Source: Gammaproteobacteria bacterium (GTDB taxonomy: Bacteria; Pseudomonadota; Gammaproteobacteria; Competibacterales; Competibacteraceae). Taken from it: DNA of 22,833 bases. Every line of letters starts with the position of its first letter. Within the stretch, counting starts at the first letter, position 1. The notes beneath the pieces were generated by a model, which ran no database searches, was not told the DNA's origin, and saw only the letters and a list, made by a program, of their open reading frames with translations. Positions 6,515-14,198 of the stretch are shown piece by piece. Location: positions 1 to 22,833 of the forward strand of contig PWUP01000019.1 in assembly GCA_003562535.1 (NCBI GenBank), written 5' to 3'. Both the position numbers and the translations under genes were made by a program.

Positions 6515-7486
6515 ATGCCGATTCGCTATCCCCCTATGGCTGCCCTGCGGGCGCTGGACGCCGCCGCTCGATTTCTGAGCTACACGCGTGCGGCACATGA
6601 GCTGAATGTCACCCAAAGCGCCATCAGTCATCAAATTCGCCATCTGGAAAACCTGTGGGAGTTAAGGCTGTTCGAACGCCAAGGTCGGCGGGTGGTGCTG
6701 ACGCCTGAAGGGCAAATGCTGGTGCCGATTGTGCGCCAGTTCCTAGAGCGATTAGAGAGCACATTGAGTGAACTTAAAGCCGATGAACAGCGCCGCTCAG
6801 TCCGGGTGAGCCTGCTGCGTTCCTTCGCCTTCAAATGGCTGGTTCCGCGCCTCGGCCATTTCAATCGCCGCCATCCAGAAATTGAAGTCTGGCTATCAAC
6901 CACGGATGAGCTGGTTGACTTTACCGGCGGACAGGCCGATATCGGCATTCGTTTAGGGCATGGCCAGTGGCCGGGTTTGCACAGCGTGCTTTTGCTGCGT
7001 GAATATGTATTTCCGGTATGCAGTCCGCAATTTCTAAAACAACACGGCAAACCAGAAAAACCTGCGGATCTTCTGCGCTATCCGTTGCTGCGGCGCTACA
7101 CCCAAGACATCACCCCTCGCTGGCGGGACTGGTTTCACGCCGCTGGGGTCAAAGTGCGCAAAATGCCAAGGGGGAATTTATTTTCCGACACCAGCATGGC
7201 CATTCAAGCCGCTTTAGACGATCAAGGCGTGGCGCTGGCGCGTAGCGCCCATGTCAATGACGACGTGCTCTCAGGCCGCTTGGTCAAACTGTTCACGGTC
7301 CACTGCACATCAGAGGTGGCCTACTATGTGGTCTGCGCTGAAGGACAACAGTACAAACACGCCATCAAAGCCTTTCGGGACTGGTTATTGGAAGAAGCGG
7401 CGGTGGCTCAGGCAGAGTTTGATGCCTTAATCCAACCGCCTATTGCCCAGCAGGCTTCTAGTCCAGCCGCTATCCCGTTAAAATAG
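6515..7486 (+). CDS. LysR-family transcriptional regulator, GcvA-like
   Basis: A 323-residue LysR-type regulator. The N-terminal winged helix-turn-helix is clear: PPMAALRALDAAARFLSYTR (6-25), AAHELNVTQSAISHQIRHLE (26-45), RLFERQGRRVVLTPEG. The rest is a substrate-binding domain with VSLLRSFAFKWLVPRLGHF, a form typical of the GcvA/AmpR branch (compare SLLPSFAIQWLVPRL in GcvA), and DQGVALARS near the end of the effector domain. The ligand cannot be read from sequence. I chose the ATG at 6515, since a TTG six nt upstream would add only two residues; no strong ribosome binding site is seen. It is divergent from the DUF1127 unit, its likeliest target besides itself. argS starts 35 nt downstream. 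Confidence 0.93.
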   Translation: MPIRYPPMAALRALDAAARFLSYTRAAHELNVTQSAISHQIRHLENLWELRLFERQGRRVVLTPEGQMLVPIVRQFLERLESTLSELKADEQRRSVRVSLLRSFAFKWLVPRLGHFNRRHPEIEVWLSTTDELVDFTGGQADIGIRLGHGQWPGLHSVLLLREYVFPVCSPQFLKQHGKPEKPADLLRYPLLRRYTQDITPRWRDWFHAAGVKVRKMPRGNLFSDTSMAIQAALDDQGVALARSAHVNDDVLSGRLVKLFTVHCTSEVAYYVVCAEGQQYKHAIKAFRDWLLEEAAVAQAEFDALIQPPIAQQASSPAAIPLK

Positions 7487-7521
7487 CTTCCTTAAACTTT
7501 GCTTGCACATTAGGCCAACCA

Positions 7522-9204
7522 TTGAAATCGCAGTTATCCCAACTTATTACTGAAGCACTACACGCTTTACACCGTGCGGGGCAATTGCCCGCCGCCCCTA
7601 CTGAGGTACACATCGAGCGCACCCGTGACCGCGCCCACGGCGACTTCGCCAGCAATATTGCCTTGGTATTGGCTAAGACCGCTCGGCGTAAACCGCGCGA
7701 TTTGGCGGAATTAATCCGCCATGCCCTGCCGAGCAGCGCAGAGATTGAGCGCGTGGAGATTGCTGGCCCCGGGTTTATCAACTTTTTTCTCACTCCGGCG
7801 GCTTATCACGCCGTTATCGACAGCGTGCTCAACCAAGCGGCGCGCTATGGCGAGAGTACGGTGGGTGCCGGGCGTAAACTGCAAATTGAATTTGTCTCTG
7901 CCAACCCCACCGGACCGTTGCATGTCGGGCATGGTCGGGGAGCAGCAGTCGGCGACTCCTTAGCGCGGATATTGGCCACTCAAGGCTGGCAAGTCAGCCG
8001 CGAGTTTTATTACAACGATGCCGGCCAGCAGATTCATAATTTGGCCGCTTCGGTACACGCTCGCTTACAGGGTTTAACTCCAGAAGACGCCGCTTGGCCA
8101 ACTGACGGTTATCGCGGTGAATACATCAATGATGTGGCGACGGCGTACCAAGCGGGCGAAACCGTGGTCGCCGATGACCGCCAAGTCACCGCCCAAGCCG
8201 ATCCGACTGCCAGCGACGCCATCCGCGCTTTTGCCGTCGCTTGGTTACGCCGTGAGCAAGACCAAGACCTACGCGCCTTTGATGTGCGCTTCGATGATTA
8301 CGTTCTCGAATCGTCTTTATACACTCAAGGTAATGTCGAGACCACGGTTAGCCGCTTAACCGAGCAGGGCTTTGTCTTTGAACACGACGGGGCGCTGTGG
8401 CTGCGCACCACGGAATTTGGGGATGACAAAGACCGGGTGATGCGTAAATCCGATGGCAGTTACACCTATTTCCTGCCCGATGTCGCCTATCATGTCGATA
8501 AATGGCGGCGGGGCTTTGAGCGGGTCATTAACGAGCATGGAGCGGATCATCACAGCACCGTCACTCGCGTGCGAGCCGGTTTGCAAGCCTTGGGTATCGG
8601 TATTCCCCAAGGTTGGCCAGAGTATGTACTGCATCAGATGGTGACCGTGACCCGAGGGGGGGAAGAAGTCAAAATTTCTAAACGGGCGGGAAGTTATGTC
8701 ACCCTAAGGGATTTAATCGATGAGGTCGGTCGCGATGCAACGCGATTCTTTTTTGTGATGCGCAAAGTCGATTCCCAACTGGTGTTTGATATTGATCTGG
8801 CTCGGTCGCAGTCTTTGGACAATCCGGTGTACTATATTCAATACGCCCATGCCCGTATTTGCAGCGTGCAGCGGCAACTGGGCGAAAAGGGTCTGAGTCA
8901 CGATAGTGCTGACGGTCAGGCGCATTATTCGAGCTTAACGGCTGAACACGAAGATCAGCTCATGGTCTTACTGGCACGGTATCCTGAAGTGCTGCAAGCG
9001 GCCGCCGAACAACTGGAACCCCAAGTATTGGCGCAGTATCTACGCGATCTAGCGCACGGTTTGCATACGTATTACACGGCGCAACAGTTCTTGGTCGAGA
9101 CGTCCGGGCTGCGCAACGCTCGGCTGAATCTGATTATGGCGGTACGTCAAGTTATCCGCAATGGGCTAGCATTATTGGGCGTGTCTGCCCCGGAGGTCAT
9201 GTGA
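7522..9204 (+). CDS. argS: Arginyl-tRNA synthetase
   Basis: A class I aminoacyl-tRNA synthetase of 560 residues that charges tRNA-Arg in the cytoplasm. The N-terminal Add-1 domain occupies about residues 1-110. The HIGH motif appears as HVGHGRG (134-140) within VSANPTGPLHVGHGRGAAVG, and the KMSKS-like loop as KISKRAGSYVTLRD (about 383). The DALR anticodon-binding domain ends the protein (VQRQLGEKG to LLGVSAPEVM), with the typical C-terminal Met. Start is TTG at 7522 (MKSQLSQLITEAL), since no ATG is near and the N-terminus aligns with the family there. Its last codons overlap the SPOR gene start (ATGTGA), a conserved argS-ftsN arrangement as in Pseudomonas. Confidence 0.97.
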   Translation: MKSQLSQLITEALHALHRAGQLPAAPTEVHIERTRDRAHGDFASNIALVLAKTARRKPRDLAELIRHALPSSAEIERVEIAGPGFINFFLTPAAYHAVIDSVLNQAARYGESTVGAGRKLQIEFVSANPTGPLHVGHGRGAAVGDSLARILATQGWQVSREFYYNDAGQQIHNLAASVHARLQGLTPEDAAWPTDGYRGEYINDVATAYQAGETVVADDRQVTAQADPTASDAIRAFAVAWLRREQDQDLRAFDVRFDDYVLESSLYTQGNVETTVSRLTEQGFVFEHDGALWLRTTEFGDDKDRVMRKSDGSYTYFLPDVAYHVDKWRRGFERVINEHGADHHSTVTRVRAGLQALGIGIPQGWPEYVLHQMVTVTRGGEEVKISKRAGSYVTLRDLIDEVGRDATRFFFVMRKVDSQLVFDIDLARSQSLDNPVYYIQYAHARICSVQRQLGEKGLSHDSADGQAHYSSLTAEHEDQLMVLLARYPEVLQAAAEQLEPQVLAQYLRDLAHGLHTYYTAQQFLVETSGLRNARLNLIMAVRQVIRNGLALLGVSAPEVM

Positions 9205-9836
9205 GTCGTCAACCCACTAAACGCCAACCCACCCGCCCCGCCACTAAGCAGACTGTGCGCAATCAGGGCCTACTGGTCACGCTGTTGGTGATCGTCGGGG
9301 TGATTGCCAGCACGGTGGTGTATTTCAAAACCCGCAGCGATGGAGCGGCCATTGAGCGTGAGCGCGTGGTGGCTGCACCTGAAGCCAGTGAGGAACGCGG
9401 CACAGCGCGTCGTCCCAAGTATGATTTTTATACCGATTTGCCGCAGCGCGAACTCATCGTGCCCCAACCCGCTGCGCCTGAGCCGACGGTCGTTCAACCG
9501 CCTGAACCCCCGCGTCAGACCGCCGATCAAACGCCGGCCCCCCCGCGTCAGACTGCCGAGCCACCGCAGCAACCAGCGCGTGAGACTCAACAAGCCGCAG
9601 TTGCCAGTCCACGTTATGTCGTGCAAGCTGGGGCGTTTAATCTGTATTCGCAAGCGGATCGCGCCCGTGCTAACCTCAGTATGCTGGGCATTCAGGCTCG
9701 AATTGAAGAAGGCAGTCGTGATGGTTTGCCCATTTACCGAGTACGCATCGGTCCGCTCAGCGCAAGCGAGGCCGATGCCATCAGTCGGCGATTAAGCGAC
9801 AATGACATCGCTTCGTTGAAAATGCGCGCTAATTAA
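9201..9836 (+). CDS. ftsN: SPOR-domain cell-division protein, probable FtsN
   Basis: A 211-residue bitopic inner-membrane protein. A basic cytoplasmic tail (1-22) precedes one membrane helix (GLLVTLLVIVGVIASTVVYF, about 23-42). A long Pro/Gln/Thr-rich periplasmic linker with repeated PPRQTA units (about 88-130) follows. A C-terminal SPOR domain (YVVQAGAFNLYSQADRARAN onward, about 136-208) would bind denuded septal peptidoglycan. This layout and the place after argS match FtsN of other gammaproteobacteria, which activates septal peptidoglycan synthesis. The GTG start at 9201 overlaps the argS stop by four bases, so translation is coupled. Another SPOR protein cannot be fully excluded. Confidence 0.85.
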   Translation: MSRQPTKRQPTRPATKQTVRNQGLLVTLLVIVGVIASTVVYFKTRSDGAAIERERVVAAPEASEERGTARRPKYDFYTDLPQRELIVPQPAAPEPTVVQPPEPPRQTADQTPAPPRQTAEPPQQPARETQQAAVASPRYVVQAGAFNLYSQADRARANLSMLGIQARIEEGSRDGLPIYRVRIGPLSASEADAISRRLSDNDIASLKMRAN

Positions 9837-9866
9837 CTCAGCCATAACCCCAAAAGGTGGTGATTG

Positions 9867-10541
9867 ATGTCCTCTACTGTATTGATTACTGGTGCCAACC
9901 GTGGCGTTGGTTTAGCCCTAGCCCATCATTATCACGCTAACGATTGGCAGGTCATCGGCGTATGCCGCTGCAGCGTTGCTGACGCTACCGAACTCAAAGC
10001 TTTTGCCCATCAGATCATCGATGGCATCGATGTCACGCAAACCGCCGATGTGGAGCGGCTTGCCGCAGCGTTGGGTGATCAGCGCTTACAGGTACTGATT
10101 AACAATGCCGGTCTGCTCAGTGACGAATCCTTAGGTGAACTGGATTTTGATTCGATCCGCCAACAAATGGAAGTCAATGCCTACGCGCCCCTGCGGGTGG
10201 TCGAGGCACTGCTGAACAATCTAGGCTCAGGCAGCAAAATTGCCAATATTACCAGCCGTATGGGGTCAATTGCCGACAACGACTCCGGTGGACGGTACGG
10301 CTATCGCGCTTCTAAAGCCGCGTTGAATGCTTTTGGGCGCTCATTGGCGATGGATCTCAAACCCCACGGTATTGAGGTCATCCAAATCCATCCCGGTTAT
10401 GTGCAAACCCGCATGGTGAATTTCGGTGGCTTGATCACGCCGCAACAAGCCGCTGCGGGCATCGCCGAGCGGATCAGTGCGCTGACCCTAGAAACCACGG
10501 GCGGTTTTTGGCACAGCAACGGCACCGAACTGCCGTGGTGA
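9867..10541 (+). CDS. Short-chain dehydrogenase/reductase (SDR)
   Basis: A 224-residue classical SDR oxidoreductase. It shows the NAD(P)-binding TGANRGVG (8-15), LINNAG, the Ser of NITSRMGS and the catalytic YGYRASKAALN (Tyr-x-x-x-Lys). The C-terminus closes with IHPGYVQTRM, typical of the small C-factor/sniffer-like SDR group. The substrate is unknown. ATG at 9867 has AGGTGG seven bases upstream; a TTG one codon earlier is less likely. It follows the ftsN-like gene by 30 nt and precedes the metallo-beta-lactamase-like gene by 35 nt, possibly one transcript. Confidence 0.92.
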   Translation: MSSTVLITGANRGVGLALAHHYHANDWQVIGVCRCSVADATELKAFAHQIIDGIDVTQTADVERLAAALGDQRLQVLINNAGLLSDESLGELDFDSIRQQMEVNAYAPLRVVEALLNNLGSGSKIANITSRMGSIADNDSGGRYGYRASKAALNAFGRSLAMDLKPHGIEVIQIHPGYVQTRMVNFGGLITPQQAAAGIAERISALTLETTGGFWHSNGTELPW

Positions 10542-10576
10542 TGAGCCTCAGCCCTGTTCTCACTCGGAGGTGATTT

Positions 10577-11185
10577 GTGACCGCACACGCTTTCGGCCAA
10601 TTAAATATTCACTTTCTCGGGGCTGAAGTGAGCGAATCCGGCCATAAAGGCTGTTATTTTGTGATTCGTCCATTTGGTAATTATCTGGTTTTTGGCCTAG
10701 AGCGTTTAACGATTAACACCGCATTTATCAAAAATAAAGGTGGTATTTACAAGCAATTATTGACAGGTTTGCATCAGGTCACAGCGCAGGGCAAACAATT
10801 CTTCACCACCTTTGGCTGTTCTGCCCTGCTCCCTCCAGATGCCGACCCCAACCATTTCGATGCCGCACTGCGCTTTGAGGTTTACCAGACCCATTTCCGT
10901 GACAAATCGCTCGGCTACTACCCGGTTGGCACCGGATATTGGATTCACCTACGCAACCAAGCGGAGCGCAGTATTCTGTTCACCGATGAGGGGTTACTGA
11001 TCGAAAACGGCCAATGGATATTGAACACTAAACCGACCAGTGACCAACTGGAGCGCTTACGTGATCTGCAAGTGGACGTGGTGCTGCCGCGTTTATTTAC
11101 CGGCCCCACGCCCTATCATGCACTGAGCTCTGAACTGTACGCGGCCAAACTGGCAGACTTGAGGCTGCAAATGCGTAAAAATTAG
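10577..11185 (+). CDS. Metallo-beta-lactamase-fold-like protein without metal ligands
   Basis: A 202-residue soluble protein that I do not recognise with certainty. Its plan recalls a diverged group of metallo-beta-lactamase-fold proteins: CYFVIRPFGNYLVFG (26-40), then GGIYKQLLTGLHQ (55-67) where active members carry the HxHxDH loop, later SILFTDEGLLIENGQW resembling a 'lfTGDtl' strand, and LRDLQVDVVLPRLF resembling the last 'fDvlvPgHg' strand. None of the expected His/Asp ligands is complete, so it would be non-catalytic or use other residues. The start is GTG at 10577, behind GGAGGTGATTT, a strong ribosome binding site. It may be co-transcribed with the SDR. The fold call is an inference from pattern only. 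Confidence 0.7.
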   Translation: MTAHAFGQLNIHFLGAEVSESGHKGCYFVIRPFGNYLVFGLERLTINTAFIKNKGGIYKQLLTGLHQVTAQGKQFFTTFGCSALLPPDADPNHFDAALRFEVYQTHFRDKSLGYYPVGTGYWIHLRNQAERSILFTDEGLLIENGQWILNTKPTSDQLERLRDLQVDVVLPRLFTGPTPYHALSSELYAAKLADLRLQMRKN

Positions 11186-11341
11186 GGCTTGGCTATTATA
11201 TTACCTTGCCAACAGCAGCTTCTGAAATCATCCGTCCCCAAGCTCAAGCGTACTGCAACGGCAACAGCGATCGCTTGACTACAGCACTCAAGGTCATGCC
11301 AACGCCTTAGTCTATCAACCCGACACTACGAGGTATCATTA
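11186..11341. promoter_or_regulatory. Intergenic leader before the adenosyltransferase gene
   Basis: These 156 bases contain a perfect 7-bp inverted repeat, TCAAGCG (11244-11250) and CGCTTGA (11272-11278), around a 21-nt loop. A TTGACT (11275-11280) resembles a -35 element, but no good -10 lies 16-18 nt further on. I looked for a cobalamin riboswitch and saw no B12-box consensus. No small gene is evident. Confidence 0.35.
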
Positions 11342-11887
11342 ATGGGTAATCGTTTATCGAAAATTTATACACGCACTGGGGATGAGGGCACTACAGGTCT
11401 TGGCGACGGATCCCGCGTCCCTAAAGACAGTCCCCGAATCGAGGTCATGGGGGATGTTGATGAGTTAAACAGTCTGATGGGTTTGCTTCTCGTTCATCCG
11501 GTGCGCGATTCCATCCGTCATGTCCTGAATGAAGTCCAACATAAGCTGTTTGATCTGGGGGGGGAGCTGTGTATGCCCGGTTTTACCGCCATCAGCGCCG
11601 AAGATGTGGCTTTTTTGGAACAAGCCCTAGATCAGCATAATGCAGAGCTGCCGCCGTTAAAAGAATTCATCCTCCCCGGAGGTGGACCGGCTGCGGCAGC
11701 GTGTCACATGGCGCGGGCGGTGTGTCGCCGAGCCGAACGACGCCTGATTACCCTCGATCGACAAGAACCGCTGAGTCCACATCTGCGTTCGTACATCAAC
11801 CGACTCTCCGATTTATTGTTCGTGTTTGGGCGAGTCTTAGCCCGTGATGAAGGCGGAAGCGAAGTGCTATGGCGACATCAACGTTAA
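11342..11887 (+). CDS. pduO: PduO-type ATP:cob(I)alamin adenosyltransferase
   Basis: A 181-residue member of the PduO N-domain/MMAB family. It transfers the adenosyl group of ATP to cob(I)alamin to make adenosylcobalamin, in the cytoplasm, as a trimer. Visible family motifs are KIYTRTGDEGTTGLGDGSRV (7-26, ATP-binding loop), RIEVMGDVDELNSLMG, EFILPGG, RAVCRRAERRL and YINRLSDLLFVFGR. The length fits the stand-alone enzyme without the haem-binding PduO C-domain. ATG at 11342 is preceded by GAGG. The membrane flavoprotein gene starts 16 nt after its stop, and since the enzyme needs Co(I), a reductase neighbour is functionally suggestive. Adenosylcobalamin would serve mutases such as methylmalonyl-CoA mutase, not seen here. 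Confidence 0.95.
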   Translation: MGNRLSKIYTRTGDEGTTGLGDGSRVPKDSPRIEVMGDVDELNSLMGLLLVHPVRDSIRHVLNEVQHKLFDLGGELCMPGFTAISAEDVAFLEQALDQHNAELPPLKEFILPGGGPAAAACHMARAVCRRAERRLITLDRQEPLSPHLRSYINRLSDLLFVFGRVLARDEGGSEVLWRHQR

Positions 11888-11903
11888 TAAGGTGGAGGGC
11901 ATT

Positions 11904-14114
11904 GTGCTGTCATTTTGCAAACACATACTGATTCAACTGCATCGCTGGCTAACCCTAATCCTATTACCGCTGTTCGCCGTCCTGATCATCAGTGGGGGGC
12001 TGCTGGCCTTTGAACCCATCATCAAGCAGTGGACTTCCGGCCCGGCGGCCAGCGAACCGGTCGCCGCCGAAACCCTAGTGCAGTTCTTGCAGCAGGTCGA
12101 TCCTCGCGGACAGTCACGACATCTGGAGCTGGAAGCGGATGACCGTGTTGCGGTGGAATTCAGCCGCCAAGGCGAGCGCGAACGGTTCGCCTTTGATCTC
12201 GCCAGTGACGAACAGATCGAACAGCGCTTTACGGGTGCTGAATTTTTCCGCACCGTGCGTTCGCTGCATAAAGACTTATGGCTGAATCTGGATCGGGTAG
12301 TCGAAATCACCAGCTACGCGCTGTTACTGGTGATTATCGTCGGGCCGTTGCTTGCCTGGCCACGGCTGCGTCACACGCTCATCGGCTGGCATACCGTAGC
12401 GGGCTGGATAGCCTTCCCTGTGGTGCTGATGGTGACCTTGACCGGTGTTCTGCTGGCGTTGAATATCGCCACCCCCGATTTGTCGGCCATTGATCGCGAT
12501 GAACAGCGAGTCAGTTTGACCCAAGCCATTGAACGCACGGCTGCGCATACGCAACTGGAGGGGGTATATTCCGCCGAGCGCAGACAACGCACCGCCGTCA
12601 TTGTCAGTGGTGTTGATGCCCAAGGTGAGGCTCATTATCTGGTCACCCAGCAAGAAGTCATTCGACTGACAAGCTATCCGGGCTTGGTCACAGAGCTGCA
12701 TGAAGGCACTTGGGCCGGTGGGTGGTCTGGGGCGCTGAATCTGTTGGCGACTCTGGTCTTGCTGATGCTCATGGCGACCGGCCTGCTGTCGTGGGCGCGG
12801 CGGTGGCAGCAATCGCGGCAACGCAGCGGCGATGCCGATGCCGAAATTCTAGTCGCCTATGCCAGCCAGACCGGCACGGCGGCGCGCTTAGCCACCGCCA
12901 CGGCGGAGACCTTGCGCCAAGCCGGACTCGGGGTGCTGCACACCTCATTGGCCGGGGTGCAAGCCGCAGAGCTGAACGCCTTCCACCGAGTGCTGCTGAT
13001 TGTCTCGACCACAGGTGATGGTCAAGTGCCCGATCAAGCCCGTAATCTGCTTAAGCACTTATCAGGACAGCAACTCACCGACTGCCGTTTCAGTCTGCTG
13101 GCATTGGGGGATTCCAGTTACACCCAGTTCTGTGCCGGTGGTCTCACCGTGCGCGATGCGCTGATCGCTGCGGGCGCTCACGAACAGCATCCTGTGATCA
13201 AAGCCGATGGCGACCCTAACCCAGCATGGCAACAGTGGCTGACCGCCGTGGCGGAAGATTTAAACATCGATACCGGCACCGTGACTGCGCCGCCGGGCGA
13301 TGTCGCCGTTACCTTGACATTGGCACACCGCCAGCAACTCAATGACCCAGACGATGCCGATACCAACGAAGTATGGTCTTTGGAATTCACCAGCGCGGAA
13401 CCCCTCACATTTCGCCCCGGCGATTTACTGTTGGTTTCTCCCGGCGCAGGCGAACCGGGACGCCCCTACTCGATTGGCAGCAGTGCGCGGATTGACCCGC
13501 AGCGGATTCTACTCACAGTTGCGCTGACCCAACGGCATAATGCCGCTGGCGAGGTGCTACCAGGTAAAGCCTCGGGGCTATTGTGTCGGCAACTGGCGGT
13601 TGGGGATCAGCTCAGCGCCACATTGCGTCCGCATCCCGACTTCAATCCACCTACCGATCCCCAGCAACCCATGATTTTGGTCGCTGCGGGTTGTGGCATT
13701 GCCCCCTTTATCGGCTTTATCGCTGAACAGGCGGCTGGTGAACGCAGCGGGCCGGTCTGGTTGGTGTTTGGCAATCGCAAACGGGCGGGTGATTTTTTCT
13801 ATGGAGAATCGTTGCAAGGTTGGCAGCAACAGGGACATCTCACGCGGCTGGACACGGCATTTTCACGCGATCCAGACGACGGTACTTATGTACAAGATCG
13901 ACTGCTGCAAGCCGATCAGCACTTGCTGGACTGGCTGATTAAGCAAGACGGCGTGTTATACGCCTGTGGCCGAGTACACACCGTCGGAGCCGGAGTGCGT
14001 TCGGCGCTGAGCAGCCTGCTGATCAAGCATCAGGGGTTATCGACAGAAGCCGCCGCGCAGCGCTTGCAGGAGTGGGAAGCCCACGGCACATTGCGCTTGG
14101 ATCTTATTGATTAA
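11904..14114 (+). CDS. PepSY-TM / flavodoxin / ferredoxin-reductase fusion flavoprotein
   Basis: A 736-residue membrane oxidoreductase. Four likely membrane helices occur at about 15-36, 136-152, 165-188 and 277-297, with PepSY-type extracytoplasmic loops (about 40-130 and 190-275) and the membrane-proximal His residues (His13, His122, His163, His266) typical of PepSY-TM haem or electron-transfer proteins. A flavodoxin domain follows (EILVAYASQTGTAARLA from 314; STTGDGQVPD; LALGDSSY), then an FNR-like module with RPYSIGSS (520-527, FAD), GCGIAPFIGF (NAD(P)H) and YACGR. Electrons would pass from cytoplasmic NAD(P)H through FAD and FMN into the membrane part. Relatives act on ferric siderophores, or their acceptor is unknown. 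GTG at 11904 follows GGAGG by five nt; upstream ATGs would overlap the adenosyltransferase gene and have no ribosome binding site. Function as cob(II)alamin reductase is a hypothesis from context. Confidence 0.9.
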   Translation: MLSFCKHILIQLHRWLTLILLPLFAVLIISGGLLAFEPIIKQWTSGPAASEPVAAETLVQFLQQVDPRGQSRHLELEADDRVAVEFSRQGERERFAFDLASDEQIEQRFTGAEFFRTVRSLHKDLWLNLDRVVEITSYALLLVIIVGPLLAWPRLRHTLIGWHTVAGWIAFPVVLMVTLTGVLLALNIATPDLSAIDRDEQRVSLTQAIERTAAHTQLEGVYSAERRQRTAVIVSGVDAQGEAHYLVTQQEVIRLTSYPGLVTELHEGTWAGGWSGALNLLATLVLLMLMATGLLSWARRWQQSRQRSGDADAEILVAYASQTGTAARLATATAETLRQAGLGVLHTSLAGVQAAELNAFHRVLLIVSTTGDGQVPDQARNLLKHLSGQQLTDCRFSLLALGDSSYTQFCAGGLTVRDALIAAGAHEQHPVIKADGDPNPAWQQWLTAVAEDLNIDTGTVTAPPGDVAVTLTLAHRQQLNDPDDADTNEVWSLEFTSAEPLTFRPGDLLLVSPGAGEPGRPYSIGSSARIDPQRILLTVALTQRHNAAGEVLPGKASGLLCRQLAVGDQLSATLRPHPDFNPPTDPQQPMILVAAGCGIAPFIGFIAEQAAGERSGPVWLVFGNRKRAGDFFYGESLQGWQQQGHLTRLDTAFSRDPDDGTYVQDRLLQADQHLLDWLIKQDGVLYACGRVHTVGAGVRSALSSLLIKHQGLSTEAAAQRLQEWEAHGTLRLDLID

Positions 14115-14198
14115 CTGCGGCATGATCGCCGATATCTCACACCCCGCCATCCCGCTGCATTGGATGCCTTTATCCATAAATGAGGAGGATTCATTACC

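Noticed and set aside
9304..9795. 163-residue frame overlapping the SPOR gene in another frame
   Set aside because: The Arg/Pro/Val-rich composition mirrors the Pro/Gln-rich linker of the real gene; no ribosome binding site.
11186..11341. Cobalamin riboswitch before the adenosyltransferase gene
   Set aside because: No B12-box consensus or matching stems; only a short inverted repeat is present.
12324..12821. 165-residue open frame antisense to the PepSY flavoprotein gene
   Set aside because: It lies wholly inside a gene with clear domains, is rich in Arg, Gln and Pro, and shows no family motif; a shadow frame.
14175..14192. Strong AGGAGGA ribosome-binding-like sequence after the flavoprotein gene
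   Set aside because: No start codon at proper spacing; the frames that follow run antisense into uup without a plausible product.
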